Below, piece by piece: positions 27,230 through 36,080 of a stretch of 64,000 nt of DNA (position 1 is its first letter; the number at the start of each line of letters is the position of its first letter). A model generated the notes under the pieces. The model saw only the letters and a program-made list of their open reading frames with translations, was not told the origin of the DNA and made no database searches. A program made the position numbers and the translations under genes. The DNA comes from Cohnella kolymensis (GTDB taxonomy: Bacteria; Bacillota; Bacilli; Paenibacillales; Paenibacillaceae): contig NZ_JXAL01000033.1 of assembly GCF_000829465.1 (NCBI RefSeq), positions 141,305 through 205,304 on the forward strand, in the 5' to 3' direction.

Positions 27230-27865
27230 ATGCAATTGCAGAAGGCCTTGACCCGAACCAGCAAAGCCGACTTCATTACGGAAATGGTCCAGACGGTCAG
27301 CGGCTTGTTGTTGGTCGGATTTTTGTGGACTCACATGCTTTTCGTCGGTTCCATTCTTCTGGGGGTGGAAGCTTTTAACCGGCTTGCCGGCTTCATGGAA
27401 CAGTTTCGACTGTTGGATGTGGCTGTGGTGTTCGTCATCCTGACGGTGGGAGCTCATGTCGGGGCTGTTTTTCGTCGCATCCCCAGCCGATGGCAGGAGC
27501 AGAAGATTGTATGGAAGCATGCGAGAACAATCAAACACTCGGACACCTGGTCCTGGCTCTTCCAAGCAGTAACAGGCAGCGCGATGCTGATTCTGGTCAT
27601 CATCCATGTATTCATTGTCGTGTATGCAGGAATCAATGCGAAATTAAGCGCCGATCGCGTTCAATCGTGGATGCTCGGATTTTATATCGTGCTTCTATTG
27701 TTGGCTGAGTATCATGCCAGCGTCGGGCTTTATAGGGCTTTAGTGAAATGGGGATATGTGAAAAGAAGAAGCCTTAAAAAAGTGTTGTCCGTCATCACGG
27801 TTTGTACGATAGCTCTGGGGCTCGTGAGTCTGTGGTTATTTTTATCGCTGGGGGATTCTCTATGA
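27230..27865 (+). CDS. sdhC: Succinate dehydrogenase/fumarate reductase cytochrome b subunit
   Basis: A 211-residue membrane protein with five hydrophobic helices, as in the diheme cytochrome b of Wolinella and Bacillus complex II. Histidines in WTHMLF (H35), GAHVGA (about 81), IIHVF (about 125) and EYHASVG (about 160) are placed like the four axial heme ligands. It anchors the flavoprotein and Fe-S subunits and passes electrons between them and menaquinone. The ATG at 27230 is chosen because AAGGAG lies 7 bases before it; another ATG at 27224 is too close. Its stop overlaps the flavoprotein start (ATGA). Confidence 0.85.
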   Translation: MQLQKALTRTSKADFITEMVQTVSGLLLVGFLWTHMLFVGSILLGVEAFNRLAGFMEQFRLLDVAVVFVILTVGAHVGAVFRRIPSRWQEQKIVWKHARTIKHSDTWSWLFQAVTGSAMLILVIIHVFIVVYAGINAKLSADRVQSWMLGFYIVLLLLAEYHASVGLYRALVKWGYVKRRSLKKVLSVITVCTIALGLVSLWLFLSLGDSL

Positions 27866-29685
27866 GCCGATATGATAGCTTCGCTTCAGATGTAATCATT
27901 GTCGGAGCCGGGTTAGCAGGTGAGCGCGCGGCGATTGAGGCGGCTTCTCAAGGACTGAATGTCATCCTATTAAGTTTAGTTCCACCGAGGCGTTCACATA
28001 GTTCGGCGGCACAAGGCGGGATGCAGGCGTCGCTCGGGAACAGCGCCATGGGTAAAGGAGACAGCACCGATGTTCATTTTGCCGATACGGTCAAAGGCTC
28101 CGATTGGGGCTGCGACCAGGATGTGGCCCGGCTCTTTGTAAATTCCGCACCGGTTGCCGTGCGACAGATGGCTTTTTGGGGAGTGCCCTGGAATCGAGTT
28201 GTTGAGGGCAAACGCATGTATGACGGCAAGGAAATCCAGGAAGATGCCGAAAAGGAAGGGTTGATTGCGGCCCGGAACTTCGGCGGAACGGCAAAATGGC
28301 GTACATGCTATACGGCGGATGGAACCGGTCATACCTTGCTCTATACCATGGACAGCGTTGTCATTAAGCTCGGGATTACCGTCCATGATCGAACCGAAGT
28401 TCTATCGTTGATCCATGACGGCACCAGGTGCAGCGGTGTGGTTGCCAGATGTTTAAGAACCGGTAAACTGCGGGTGTATACGGCGAAAACTACCGTAATC
28501 GCAACCGGCGGATATGGTCGTCTTTACGGAGCTTCCACCAACGCAATCATCAATGAAGGCAGCGGAATGTTCGTAGCATTGGAAACAGGAATTGTTCCTC
28601 TAGGTAATATGGAGGCCGTCCAATTCCATCCGACGAGTATCGTCCCCACCTGGATTCTGATTACCGAGGGTGCGCGCGGTGACGGCGGATACTTGCTGGA
28701 CAAAGATCACCACCGGTTTATGCCCGATTACGAACCGAATAAGAAAGAGCTGGCGTCCAGGGACGTGGTTTCACGCCGTATCATTCAGCATATCCGCAAA
28801 GGGTATGGTGTTGAAAGTCCTTACGGGGCACATGTCTGGCTGGATATCCGGCATCTCGGCGCCAAGCACATTAATACGAATTTGCGTGAAATCGCCAATA
28901 TAAGCCGAAATTTTGCCGGAATCGATCCGATCCATGATTTGATTCCCGTTCGTCCGACTCAGCACTACAGCATGGGCGGCATCCGCACCAATATTGACGG
29001 TATGGCGTACGGGCTGGACGGATTATTCGCGCTGGGTGAATCAGCTTGTTGGGATCTGCACGGTTTCAATCGCTTGGGCGGCAATTCCCTGGCTGAAACG
29101 GTCGTCGCCGGAATGATCATTGGAGAGAAAATTGCCAAATACACAAAAGAAGCCTCCGTCCATGTATCCTCTGCTCTCATTGAAGATCATGTAAGATTTC
29201 AGGAAGACCGTATCGACGCTTTGATTCATCACCGCAATGGCAGCGAAAACGTCTATCAGCTTCGCCGTGAGATGGAACAAATCTTAAGCGAGCACGTCGG
29301 CATTTTCCGTTCAGAGGAGGCCTTAACGAAAGCGGTGGGCCGGCTGCACGAGCTGCATCAACGTTCGTATCAAGTGGGCCTGCGCAGCGGCGGACTCGGC
29401 GGAGACCCCGAGCTGGCTTCGGCGCTCAGAATTACAGGAATGATCCGGCTCGCTTACTGCATCGCAGCTGGAGCGCTTGCCCGGCAAGAAAGCCGCGGCA
29501 GCCACTTCCGCGAGGACTACCCCAAACGGAACGATGAGCAATGGTTGAAACGAACCTTGGCCTATTGGCCGGTTGGAGCGGCTGAGCCCGTCCTGGAATA
29601 TGAACCCGTGAAGATTACCGAATCTCCGCCCGGCGATCGAGGATATGGCGAAGCGAGCACGCAATCGGCAACGGTTAAATCTTAA
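27862..29685 (+). CDS. sdhA: Succinate dehydrogenase/fumarate reductase flavoprotein subunit
   Basis: A 607-residue flavoprotein. The Rossmann motif is GAGLAG (residues 15-20), the covalent FAD histidine is H46 in RRSHSSAAQGG, and substrate-site residues appear in the HPTS and HYSMGG segments. It oxidises succinate or reduces fumarate. Segments such as AAQGGMQASLGN, KGSDWGCDQDVARLF and FGGTAKWRTC follow the Wolinella/Campylobacter fumarate reductase pattern rather than the usual Bacillus SdhA pattern. The start ATG overlaps the sdhC stop. The order C-A-B is that of Gram-positive and epsilonproteobacterial operons. Confidence 0.9.
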   Translation: MSRYDSFASDVIIVGAGLAGERAAIEAASQGLNVILLSLVPPRRSHSSAAQGGMQASLGNSAMGKGDSTDVHFADTVKGSDWGCDQDVARLFVNSAPVAVRQMAFWGVPWNRVVEGKRMYDGKEIQEDAEKEGLIAARNFGGTAKWRTCYTADGTGHTLLYTMDSVVIKLGITVHDRTEVLSLIHDGTRCSGVVARCLRTGKLRVYTAKTTVIATGGYGRLYGASTNAIINEGSGMFVALETGIVPLGNMEAVQFHPTSIVPTWILITEGARGDGGYLLDKDHHRFMPDYEPNKKELASRDVVSRRIIQHIRKGYGVESPYGAHVWLDIRHLGAKHINTNLREIANISRNFAGIDPIHDLIPVRPTQHYSMGGIRTNIDGMAYGLDGLFALGESACWDLHGFNRLGGNSLAETVVAGMIIGEKIAKYTKEASVHVSSALIEDHVRFQEDRIDALIHHRNGSENVYQLRREMEQILSEHVGIFRSEEALTKAVGRLHELHQRSYQVGLRSGGLGGDPELASALRITGMIRLAYCIAAGALARQESRGSHFREDYPKRNDEQWLKRTLAYWPVGAAEPVLEYEPVKITESPPGDRGYGEASTQSATVKS

Positions 29686-29707
29686 GCTTGGAAAGCGAGG
29701 AACATAG

Positions 29708-30436
29708 ATGAGTCCACGTCATTTGACTTTTCGTATCTTCCGTTATAATCCGGACACTCCTAAACATCCGCCTTCGATTCAATCCTACGAGCTGCAAGAA
29801 GAAACGGGAATGACACTGTTCATCGTACTGAATAAAATCCGGGAAGAACAGGATCCCTCATTGAAATTCGATTTTGTTTGCCGGGCAGGCATATGCGGCT
29901 CTTGCGGCATGCTGATCAATGGACGGCCTACACTTGCATGCAAGACATTGACCAGAGATTTGCCGGCGGAAATTTCTCTTATGCCGCTCCCTGTATTTAA
30001 GCTTCTTGGAGATTTGTCGGTAGATACCGGCATGTGGTTCCGGGATGTGTCTCTGCGAACGGAAGCTTGGGTACATACGGGGAAAACCTTTAACCCGAAT
30101 GAGCAAGAAGAAAGAATGGACAATGAAACCGCATTAAACATATACGAAGTGGAAAGGTGCATCGAATGCGGTTGTTGTATCGGAGGGTGCGCGACCGCCA
30201 ACATCAAACCCGATTTTATCGGCGCGGCGGGTGTCAACCGCGTATCCAGATTCATGATCGATCCCCGTGATGAAAGAGATGAACAGGAATACTTCGAAGT
30301 CGTAGGTTCTGAGGATGGAATTTTCGGCTGCGTCGGCCTGATGGCCTGTGACGATAATTGCCCGATCGGCATCCCCTTGCAAGGCCAACTGGCTTATGTC
30401 CGCAGGAAAATGGCGGTCGCCGGTTGGAAACGGTAA
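29708..30436 (+). CDS. sdhB: Succinate dehydrogenase/fumarate reductase iron-sulfur subunit
   Basis: A 242-residue iron-sulfur protein with two domains: a plant-type [2Fe-2S] domain (C58, C63, C66, C78) and a bacterial ferredoxin domain with CIECGCCIGGC (C151, C154, C157, C161) and later cysteines C208, C214 and C218 for the [4Fe-4S] and [3Fe-4S] clusters. It carries electrons between the flavin and the heme/quinone subunit at the inner face of the membrane. It follows sdhA by 22 bases and is closed by a terminator about 70 bases downstream. Confidence 0.9.
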   Translation: MSPRHLTFRIFRYNPDTPKHPPSIQSYELQEETGMTLFIVLNKIREEQDPSLKFDFVCRAGICGSCGMLINGRPTLACKTLTRDLPAEISLMPLPVFKLLGDLSVDTGMWFRDVSLRTEAWVHTGKTFNPNEQEERMDNETALNIYEVERCIECGCCIGGCATANIKPDFIGAAGVNRVSRFMIDPRDERDEQEYFEVVGSEDGIFGCVGLMACDDNCPIGIPLQGQLAYVRRKMAVAGWKR

Positions 30437-30504
30437 CACCTCCACTCTCTCTTTTTTTTCGATTGGCTCTGTTTAACTTAATTGTTGTTTTTCATCAAAT
30501 TAAG

Positions 30505-30539
30505 AAGCGTATTCGGAATTTCTCGAGTACGCTTTTTTT
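30505..30539 (+). terminator. Terminator of the sdhCAB operon
   Basis: AAGCGTA (30505-30511) pairs with TACGCTT (30528-30534) and a run of T follows. It lies about 70 bases after sdhB. Confidence 0.8.
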
Positions 30540-30577
30540 CGAGCGACTAATAATCAATAATCGCCCCCATAAATGAA

Positions 30578-31105
30578 TTACTTTTTCATCTTAGAATATA
30601 TATTAACATCATAAACTTTGTCATTTTGATACATATAGTTTCTCAAAATACCTTCTTTTTCAAATCCTTGTTTCAATAATAATTGATTAGAAGCTTCGTT
30701 CTCTATAAATACTACAGCCCCTATTCGAGTAAGTCCTAACTTATCAAATCCATATTCTAAAATTCTTTGTAATGCTTCAGATGTATAACCCATTCTCCAA
30801 ACGTTTGGATGAATATCATAACCAATTTCTGCACGCTTATGAGCTGGCGACCAAAGATTAAAACCAATTGTTCCTACTAAGCCTTTACTGTCTTTTTTTT
30901 CGATACCCCAACGTATACCTCTTTTTTCCGTAAAATTCTTTGAAAAAGCATCTATCAAATTCTCAGCTTGTTCTAACTTTTCAAAAGTTTTCATACCGTA
31001 ATGTCGTGTTACATTGTCATTTGAAAAGTAAGAAAAGATACTATCTGCATCTTCTCTGTGGATTTCTCTTAAAATAAGTCGTTCAGTTTCTAATGTTGGA
31101 ATCAA
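30578..31105 (-). CDS. GNAT acetyltransferase (RimJ-like), AT-rich
   Basis: A 175-residue complete RimJ/RimL-like GNAT: TERLILREIHREDADS at the start, the acetyl-CoA region IGYDIHPNVWRMGYTSEAL, and a KQGFEKEGILRNYMYQNDKVYDV end. The frame opens further upstream, but a TTG at 31105 with GGCGGGAG 7-8 bases before it leaves the preceding gene's end free and matches the usual N-terminus, so I chose it. The DNA is visibly richer in A and T than the adjoining genes, which may mark recent transfer. The target of acetylation is unknown. Confidence 0.75.
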   Translation of the reverse strand: MIPTLETERLILREIHREDADSIFSYFSNDNVTRHYGMKTFEKLEQAENLIDAFSKNFTEKRGIRWGIEKKDSKGLVGTIGFNLWSPAHKRAEIGYDIHPNVWRMGYTSEALQRILEYGFDKLGLTRIGAVVFIENEASNQLLLKQGFEKEGILRNYMYQNDKVYDVNIYSKMKK

Positions 31106-31121
31106 TGATTTTCTCCCGCCT

Positions 31122-31943
31122 TTACAGATGATACGTATAGTAATCTTGTGCATGTACAACTTTGAATCCAACTGATTCATATAACCCTAAAGCATGGTCA
31201 TTTTTCGTTTCGACTTCCAAATGCACCGAATGACCGGCTGCGCTTTGCTCTTTTATGACTCGGCGCAGCACTTTTCTGCCGATTCCTTTGCCTCTGTGCT
31301 CCGGCAAAATGGAAAATCCATATATCCACGCTTGCCCGTCTTCTTGATCCACACGAATCTTCCCTACCGTTTCTTCGCTCACATCAATCATAAACATATC
31401 GGTGTCTTCATCTCCGTCGATCATGCTTTCTATCGCTTGGGCATCATCTTCGTCCAGACCGAACGCTGTAACATTTAAAAGTACACGCAAGTCAAAATCA
31501 TCCGCGTTTGCTTGACGCAGAACAATGCCTTCTACTTCTTCAAGAGACCTTTCCTGCCACTTCATTTGATGCTCTGAAAAACCATATTCAGCACCTTGTT
31601 TCTTCAAAAAAGCCTTTGCTGGATCCGATCCCGCAGGTGCGTTCAATAAGATTTTCTTGTATCCGTTTTGTTTGACTGCTTCCATTCCTTGCTGGAACAA
31701 TCGCTGGAAACGTCCCTTCCGTCGTGCACTTGGTTTCACCATGCCGCATACTTCAACTGTCGAACCGAAAGCATACAAACCTAAAAACGCTACAAGTTCT
31801 TCATTTTCATAATGAAGAAAATCCAGCTGATTCGTTTCGCGTTTTCTTAGCATTTCCCAGTTCAGTTTCAGTTGTAAATGATCATGAGTTTCGCACTCTT
31901 TTTGCAGTTGTTCAATATCTTGCAATTGCTTTGTCGTTAACAT
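31122..31943 (-). CDS. Tandem-domain GNAT acetyltransferase
   Basis: A 273-residue protein with two GNAT folds. The first (about 10-140) has the degenerate motif VKPSARRKGRFQRLF. The second (about 150-272) has a full acetyl-CoA motif in SILPEHRGKGIGRKVLRRV and the late YESVGFK segment. Tandem GNATs of this kind (as in mycothiol synthase-like proteins) usually keep one active domain, here the second. ATG 31943 is preferred, with AAGGGGGA 5 bases upstream. It runs just ahead of the AT-rich GNAT gene. Substrate unknown. Confidence 0.75.
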   Translation of the reverse strand: MLTTKQLQDIEQLQKECETHDHLQLKLNWEMLRKRETNQLDFLHYENEELVAFLGLYAFGSTVEVCGMVKPSARRKGRFQRLFQQGMEAVKQNGYKKILLNAPAGSDPAKAFLKKQGAEYGFSEHQMKWQERSLEEVEGIVLRQANADDFDLRVLLNVTAFGLDEDDAQAIESMIDGDEDTDMFMIDVSEETVGKIRVDQEDGQAWIYGFSILPEHRGKGIGRKVLRRVIKEQSAAGHSVHLEVETKNDHALGLYESVGFKVVHAQDYYTYHL

Positions 31944-32091
31944 AGTAATCCCCCTTATCATTTTTAAACTGCATATTATACAATCGCGCATAGGTACCAT
32001 TGAATGCCATCAATTCATCAATTTTCACGTCCTTAAGCAATATTCTCTGGAAAAGCTGAGAGTTGTCTGACCGTACAAGGAAAAATGGGCA

Positions 32092-32135
32092 TAAAAATAC
32101 CGTAGACCAACAACCCTCTAGGTTGCTATCTACGG
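32092..32135 (-). terminator. Second hairpin with T-rich tail
   Basis: On the minus strand CCGTAGA pairs with TCTACGG and CAACC with GGTTG inside it, followed by TATTTTTAT. It lies directly downstream of the hairpin at 32143-32168 and upstream of the tandem GNAT gene, so it probably acts as a back-up terminator. Confidence 0.5.
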
Positions 32136-32142
32136 ACAACAT

Positions 32143-32168
32143 CAAAAACACGAGCTTAGTGTCGTGTT
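32143..32168 (-). terminator. Terminator of a short minus-strand transcription unit
   Basis: On the minus strand AACACGA (32168-32162) pairs with TCGTGTT (32153-32147) and TTT follows. It lies about 60 bases after a tiny open frame and about 220 bases after the triterpene cyclase gene. Confidence 0.6.
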
Positions 32169-32226
32169 ACGTCCCTTAATAAGCATTCCACTATGAAAGG
32201 TTATCGATAAATACCCATATTCAGTT

Positions 32227-32259
32227 CTAGTCCTCAGTCACCTGTACATTTGTTTTCAT
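32227..32259 (-). other. 10-codon open frame with strong ribosome site (leader peptide or remnant)
   Basis: GAGAGGAG lies 8 bases before an ATG that reads MKTNVQVTED and stops. A promoter-like pair is found 56 bases upstream and a terminator about 60 bases downstream. The frame could be a short peptide or the surviving start of a deleted gene. The rest of the 440-base gap between the tandem GNAT gene and the cyclase shows no other coding signal. Confidence 0.35.
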
Positions 32260-32314
32260 TGCCAAAACTCCTCTCAACCGGAAAATATTGACCTTTAATG
32301 CCTCTTACACATCT

Positions 32315-32343
32315 ATGGTATTCCTTGAGAATATATGTGTCAA
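32315..32343 (-). promoter_or_regulatory. Sigma-A-like promoter of the short unit
   Basis: On the minus strand TTGACA (32343-32338) is followed after 17 bases by TACCAT (32320-32315). The -35 box is perfect and the -10 box is weak. It lies just after the cyclase stop codon. Confidence 0.45.
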
Positions 32344-32384
32344 TCAAGAAAGATCCCAGGCGGAAAAATAGCAATCCATAAGAG

Positions 32385-34241
32385 TCACACACAATACTTG
32401 TTTTTATAATGACTCAGCGCAAGAAGCGGCCAAATGTAACGATAGCTATGATAATGCGAATAAAAAATACCCGGAAGCCCTGCGCCCGTAGGATATGCGG
32501 TGCGCCAATTCTCTTCGTGCAAAAGGCTTATTAATCTCTGCACGCCTTTGTTCATTTCGGGGACCGGTGAAGCATGTACGGCTATAAGCGCGTCAAGCGC
32601 CCAAGCCGTCTGTGAAGGTGTGCTCTCTCCAAGTGGTGTATAGTGCATCATGCGATCGCTTTTGCAGGATTCTCCCCATCCTCCGTCGGCATTTTGGACG
32701 GTTAAAAGCCATCTTGTACCCTTGCGTACGGCTGAATTGTCCCCGTTAACTCCTACTGATGTCAAACCCGTCAATGCGGCCCAAGTGCCGTAGATGTAGC
32801 ATACTCCCCAGCGCCCATACCATGATCCATCCTTTTCTTGCCGGTTGGTCAGCCAGTCGGTACCCTTACGAATGAAAGAGTGGCGACTTCCAAGTCCAGC
32901 GGAGTTTCCCAAGAATTCCAACGTTCTGCCTGTCAAATCCGCCGTTGAAGGGTCGATTGCCGCTGACTTGGCTTCCTTCATGGGCAGCAAGGTGAGCAGC
33001 TCTTGATCCGTATTTTTCTCGAAAGCCGGCCAGCCGCCATCATCGTTCTGCATCGACAACACCCAATTTAATCCCCGGTTCCAAGCTTGCCGATACGATG
33101 TATCCGCCGCCGTTCTATTCTTGATTGCTCTCAAGGCCGCGGTCGTATCGTCAACATCCGGATTGAGCGTGTTGGAATCCGAAAATCCCCAGCCGCCGGG
33201 AATCGTCTTCGGATTACGGATCTTCCAATCGCCGAACTTGCGGTGCTGCTTGGATAAAATATAGGATGTGGAAGCGCGAATCACTTGACCATCGACCGGC
33301 ACTCCCGCTTCCTGCAAAGCGTGGCTCAGCAGCGCCGTGTCCCATACGGTGGATGGCGAATTCTGCAGGAAAATCTGTTGTCCGCTTCTGCACAGCATCG
33401 ATCTCAGACCTTGAACAGCATTACTGATAGTGGGATGGCGCTTGTCATAGCCGATCGAGAGCAAGGCAAATATCATCAAGATCGTACAAGTGGCATAGCT
33501 GTAAAAGGTTCCGTCAGGCTCAATCCTTTCCAGCATGAATCTCTCCGCTCTCTTTATCGCGTCCGCATGCAGTTGTCGGGGGATGCCGGCAAAATTGCCA
33601 ATACGATCATCGAAGAATCCGACAGCATTCCCTGAGCGGTTCACCTTCAGTTCGGACAAATCGGGTGTGAGGTTTGTTCGGATGGAGAATTGGCGATCCG
33701 CGAGCACAAGAATAGGAACGATATGCACGCGTGCAAATCCGGAGAAATCGAAAATACTGATGGGAAAAGATGAGGGGAGCAGTATAAATTCGAGAGGGAT
33801 CATGTGAGATGGATGCCAGGGATACTGACCTGTCGCAGCTAGTATCACTCTGGTAAGTACGCCGCTTATGTTTTGAAGGCCGCCTTTGGAAAGAATGAAC
33901 TTTTTGGCTTTGGCCAGAGGAGGATCCGATTCACGGTTATAGCCGGAATATAGAAGAGAATAGTAACATTCCACGGTAGCGGACAAGTTCCCCTCATCCT
34001 CATCCGGATAAACTCTCCAAGAACCATCGGCGTGCTGGGCTGCGAGCAGCCGGTCGCGCAACCGCCGAATCAGAGGTTCGTCCGCGATTTCCAACGTTCT
34101 AAGCACAATAATCATGTACGCATCGGTCGATACTGCGTTTTCGAAACAGAATCTCCAAGTCCCGTCCTCCGCCTGCAAGCCTGACAATTGATCCGCCAAT
34201 CGTCCGATCTCCTCACCCAGTCGGTCGCCGCAAACGTTCAA
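32385..34241 (-). CDS. shc: Squalene-hopene / tetraprenyl-beta-curcumene cyclase
   Basis: A 618-residue class II triterpene cyclase, close to the usual 630. The catalytic DVDD motif is at 362-365, and several QW repeats are visible (for example QHADGSW, QNDDGGWPAFE, RQEKDGSWYGRWG, QNADGGWGES). It cyclises squalene to hopene/hopanol or, in Bacillus-like species, tetraprenyl-beta-curcumene to sporulenol; sequence inspection alone does not decide which. It is a peripheral membrane enzyme. The start is TTG at 34241 (GGAAGGGG upstream; an in-frame stop lies just before). It is not in an obvious hopanoid operon. Confidence 0.9.
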   Translation of the reverse strand: MNVCGDRLGEEIGRLADQLSGLQAEDGTWRFCFENAVSTDAYMIIVLRTLEIADEPLIRRLRDRLLAAQHADGSWRVYPDEDEGNLSATVECYYSLLYSGYNRESDPPLAKAKKFILSKGGLQNISGVLTRVILAATGQYPWHPSHMIPLEFILLPSSFPISIFDFSGFARVHIVPILVLADRQFSIRTNLTPDLSELKVNRSGNAVGFFDDRIGNFAGIPRQLHADAIKRAERFMLERIEPDGTFYSYATCTILMIFALLSIGYDKRHPTISNAVQGLRSMLCRSGQQIFLQNSPSTVWDTALLSHALQEAGVPVDGQVIRASTSYILSKQHRKFGDWKIRNPKTIPGGWGFSDSNTLNPDVDDTTAALRAIKNRTAADTSYRQAWNRGLNWVLSMQNDDGGWPAFEKNTDQELLTLLPMKEAKSAAIDPSTADLTGRTLEFLGNSAGLGSRHSFIRKGTDWLTNRQEKDGSWYGRWGVCYIYGTWAALTGLTSVGVNGDNSAVRKGTRWLLTVQNADGGWGESCKSDRMMHYTPLGESTPSQTAWALDALIAVHASPVPEMNKGVQRLISLLHEENWRTAYPTGAGLPGIFYSHYHSYRYIWPLLALSHYKNKYCV

Positions 34242-34406
34242 TCGCCGTCATCCCCTTCCTGCTTCGCGATGAGAAAATCCGCTCTATTCTTATCAATATA
34301 TTGCCGGCTGATGAACTTTTGTCATATCGGTTAAATTGTCCATACTCCGGAACCGCTTCGCTAATATGATGTACGTAATCAACATCGTATTGCCGGAGGT
34401 GGAGAA

Positions 34407-35351
34407 TTGGACAGCATCAGTCATCTGACGATAGGAAGCACATTAGCCGGGCTTTTAACCAATATTCCGGAGATTTCCAGCCATCATGAATTCATCTTAC
34501 CTATCACGGTATCGTGCATCGTCGGATCAATGGCACCGGATTTGGATGTGATGACAAGGCTTAAGCCTGAGCTCTATTTGCGATACCACAGGGGAGCAAG
34601 CCATTCGATTTTTCTTTTTCCTTTATGGAGCCTGCTCGTGACCGGTTTGCTGAGTGCATGCTGGACGAATATCCCTTTTCTCTTATTATGGCTTTCGGTA
34701 TCCGTGGGCTATTGTATTCACATCGCGCTTGATTTGTTGAACAGTTACGGCACGCAGATCGCCTACCCCTTTCGACCGGACAGGAAGGGATATCATATTT
34801 TACCGTTGTTCGATCCCGTACTGTGGACGGCTCATGTGGTGTGTGCTTTAATCTGGCTGCAACAAGGGCTGGGAAGCGGTTATCCGTTTCTGTTTCTTTA
34901 TGCAGGAAGCGCAGTCTACATTGGGATACGATTCTATCTCCGGACAAAAATCAAAAAACAGCTGGAATCGACGCATTCGTCCGGTCAGGTACTTATTTTT
35001 CCGACATTTTCCCTATTCAGATGGTCGATTGTCATTGTTCGAGCGAATGCCGTTCATGCGGGAGTTTGGCGTTTCGGGAACCTCATTTGGCAGTCTCCTA
35101 TCCACTTGGGCGATGTCGGCGACCGCCATATCAAGTGTTCGGAGCAAACAGATACCGTAAAGATATTGAAGAATTTCAGTCCGTTTTTAGTGGCTCTAAA
35201 AATAACCCATCCTGACGGCGTGAAAGTCACATGGTTTGATCTGCGTTACCTTGAAAGAGCGAACTACTGTCTCATGGCTTGTGTTCTCATGAATCAAGAT
35301 TTCACCGTCCGGCGGTCTTACATCGGCTGGTTCAAGCCGGAGGCGCAGTGA
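34407..35351 (+). CDS. Membrane-bound metal-dependent hydrolase, YdjM/DUF457 type
   Basis: A 314-residue protein. Its N-terminal half is the DUF457/YdjM membrane domain: H6, H-rich segments, GSMAPDLDV (about 39-47) and YHRGASHS (about 58-65), which look like metal ligands, interleaved with four or five hydrophobic helices. The C-terminal part (from about 190) is soluble. The family includes LexA-regulated YdjM; the true substrate is unknown. It starts at TTG behind GGAGGTGGAG. The next gene begins in the overlap TGATG, so the two form an operon. Confidence 0.75.
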   Translation: MDSISHLTIGSTLAGLLTNIPEISSHHEFILPITVSCIVGSMAPDLDVMTRLKPELYLRYHRGASHSIFLFPLWSLLVTGLLSACWTNIPFLLLWLSVSVGYCIHIALDLLNSYGTQIAYPFRPDRKGYHILPLFDPVLWTAHVVCALIWLQQGLGSGYPFLFLYAGSAVYIGIRFYLRTKIKKQLESTHSSGQVLIFPTFSLFRWSIVIVRANAVHAGVWRFGNLIWQSPIHLGDVGDRHIKCSEQTDTVKILKNFSPFLVALKITHPDGVKVTWFDLRYLERANYCLMACVLMNQDFTVRRSYIGWFKPEAQ

Positions 35352-35956
35352 TGCTTAATTATTTAGCTTTAGGCGATTCGATCACTTATGGTCAGAATGC
35401 AAGTTCCAGCTCAAGAGCGTATCCTTCGAGAGTTACCGCAATGCTAAGATTAAAGGGAATTCAGGCAAAACTACGCGTGCTTGCTCAACCCAGCTGGACT
35501 AGTTCTGACCTCGCGGAAGAGATCTATACCGATCCTTCGCTTCTTAGTTCTGCTAATGTAATTACGGTATGGATCGGCGGAAATGATCTGATTCAAGGGA
35601 TGATGAACCGGTTCAAAAGAAGGCTCGATATGATACTTGGAATGGCCCGTATAATGGGAGTTAAACATATCGTCTGCTGCACCCAATACAATCCATTCCC
35701 AAATAGCGCAATTGCGGTGAATACCATTGGCAGCATGAATCAAGTGATTATTGCGTCCGCGACTACGAATCGATGTCTAGTCGCCCAAGTGGATCGGTGG
35801 GTTTCAGGTAACGAACACCGTTTAATAGACGGATACAAGGGCGGGCATGCCGAGGATGCTTTACGCGGTTTCGCACCGGTACATCCTAATGATCAAGGAC
35901 ATGAACTTATTGCGACTAGGCTGTTCTCCTCTATTTATCCGTTGATTCGCCGGTAA
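35351..35956 (+). CDS. SGNH/GDSL-family hydrolase
   Basis: A 201-residue SGNH hydrolase. Block I is LALGDSITYG with the nucleophile serine at about 10, block III is WIGGNDL (Gly and Asn of the oxyanion hole), and block V is HPNDQGH with Asp and His near 190. The enzymes hydrolyse esters or thioesters of lipids or sugars. No signal peptide is present. The ATG at 35351 shares a base with the stop codon of the upstream membrane hydrolase, indicating translational coupling. Confidence 0.85.
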   Translation: MLNYLALGDSITYGQNASSSSRAYPSRVTAMLRLKGIQAKLRVLAQPSWTSSDLAEEIYTDPSLLSSANVITVWIGGNDLIQGMMNRFKRRLDMILGMARIMGVKHIVCCTQYNPFPNSAIAVNTIGSMNQVIIASATTNRCLVAQVDRWVSGNEHRLIDGYKGGHAEDALRGFAPVHPNDQGHELIATRLFSSIYPLIRR

Positions 35957-35983
35957 TTTTAAAAAATAAGGTTCGTCCTCATA

Positions 35984-36051
35984 AGAAAACTCCCCTCCTG
36001 TCGACAAGTTAGGCTTATCTTACGATGCCTTTTTGCCGCCATTAGGGGAGT
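35984..36051 (-). terminator. Inverted repeat with T-rich tail after the 5'-nucleotidase gene
   Basis: On the minus strand ACTCCCCT (36051-36044) can pair with AGGGGAGT (35996-35989) and TTTTC follows. The loop is long (about 47 bases), so the terminator call is tentative. Confidence 0.4.
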
Positions 36052-36080
36052 AGCAGTTAATTAATGCTAACCAAGTTCAT

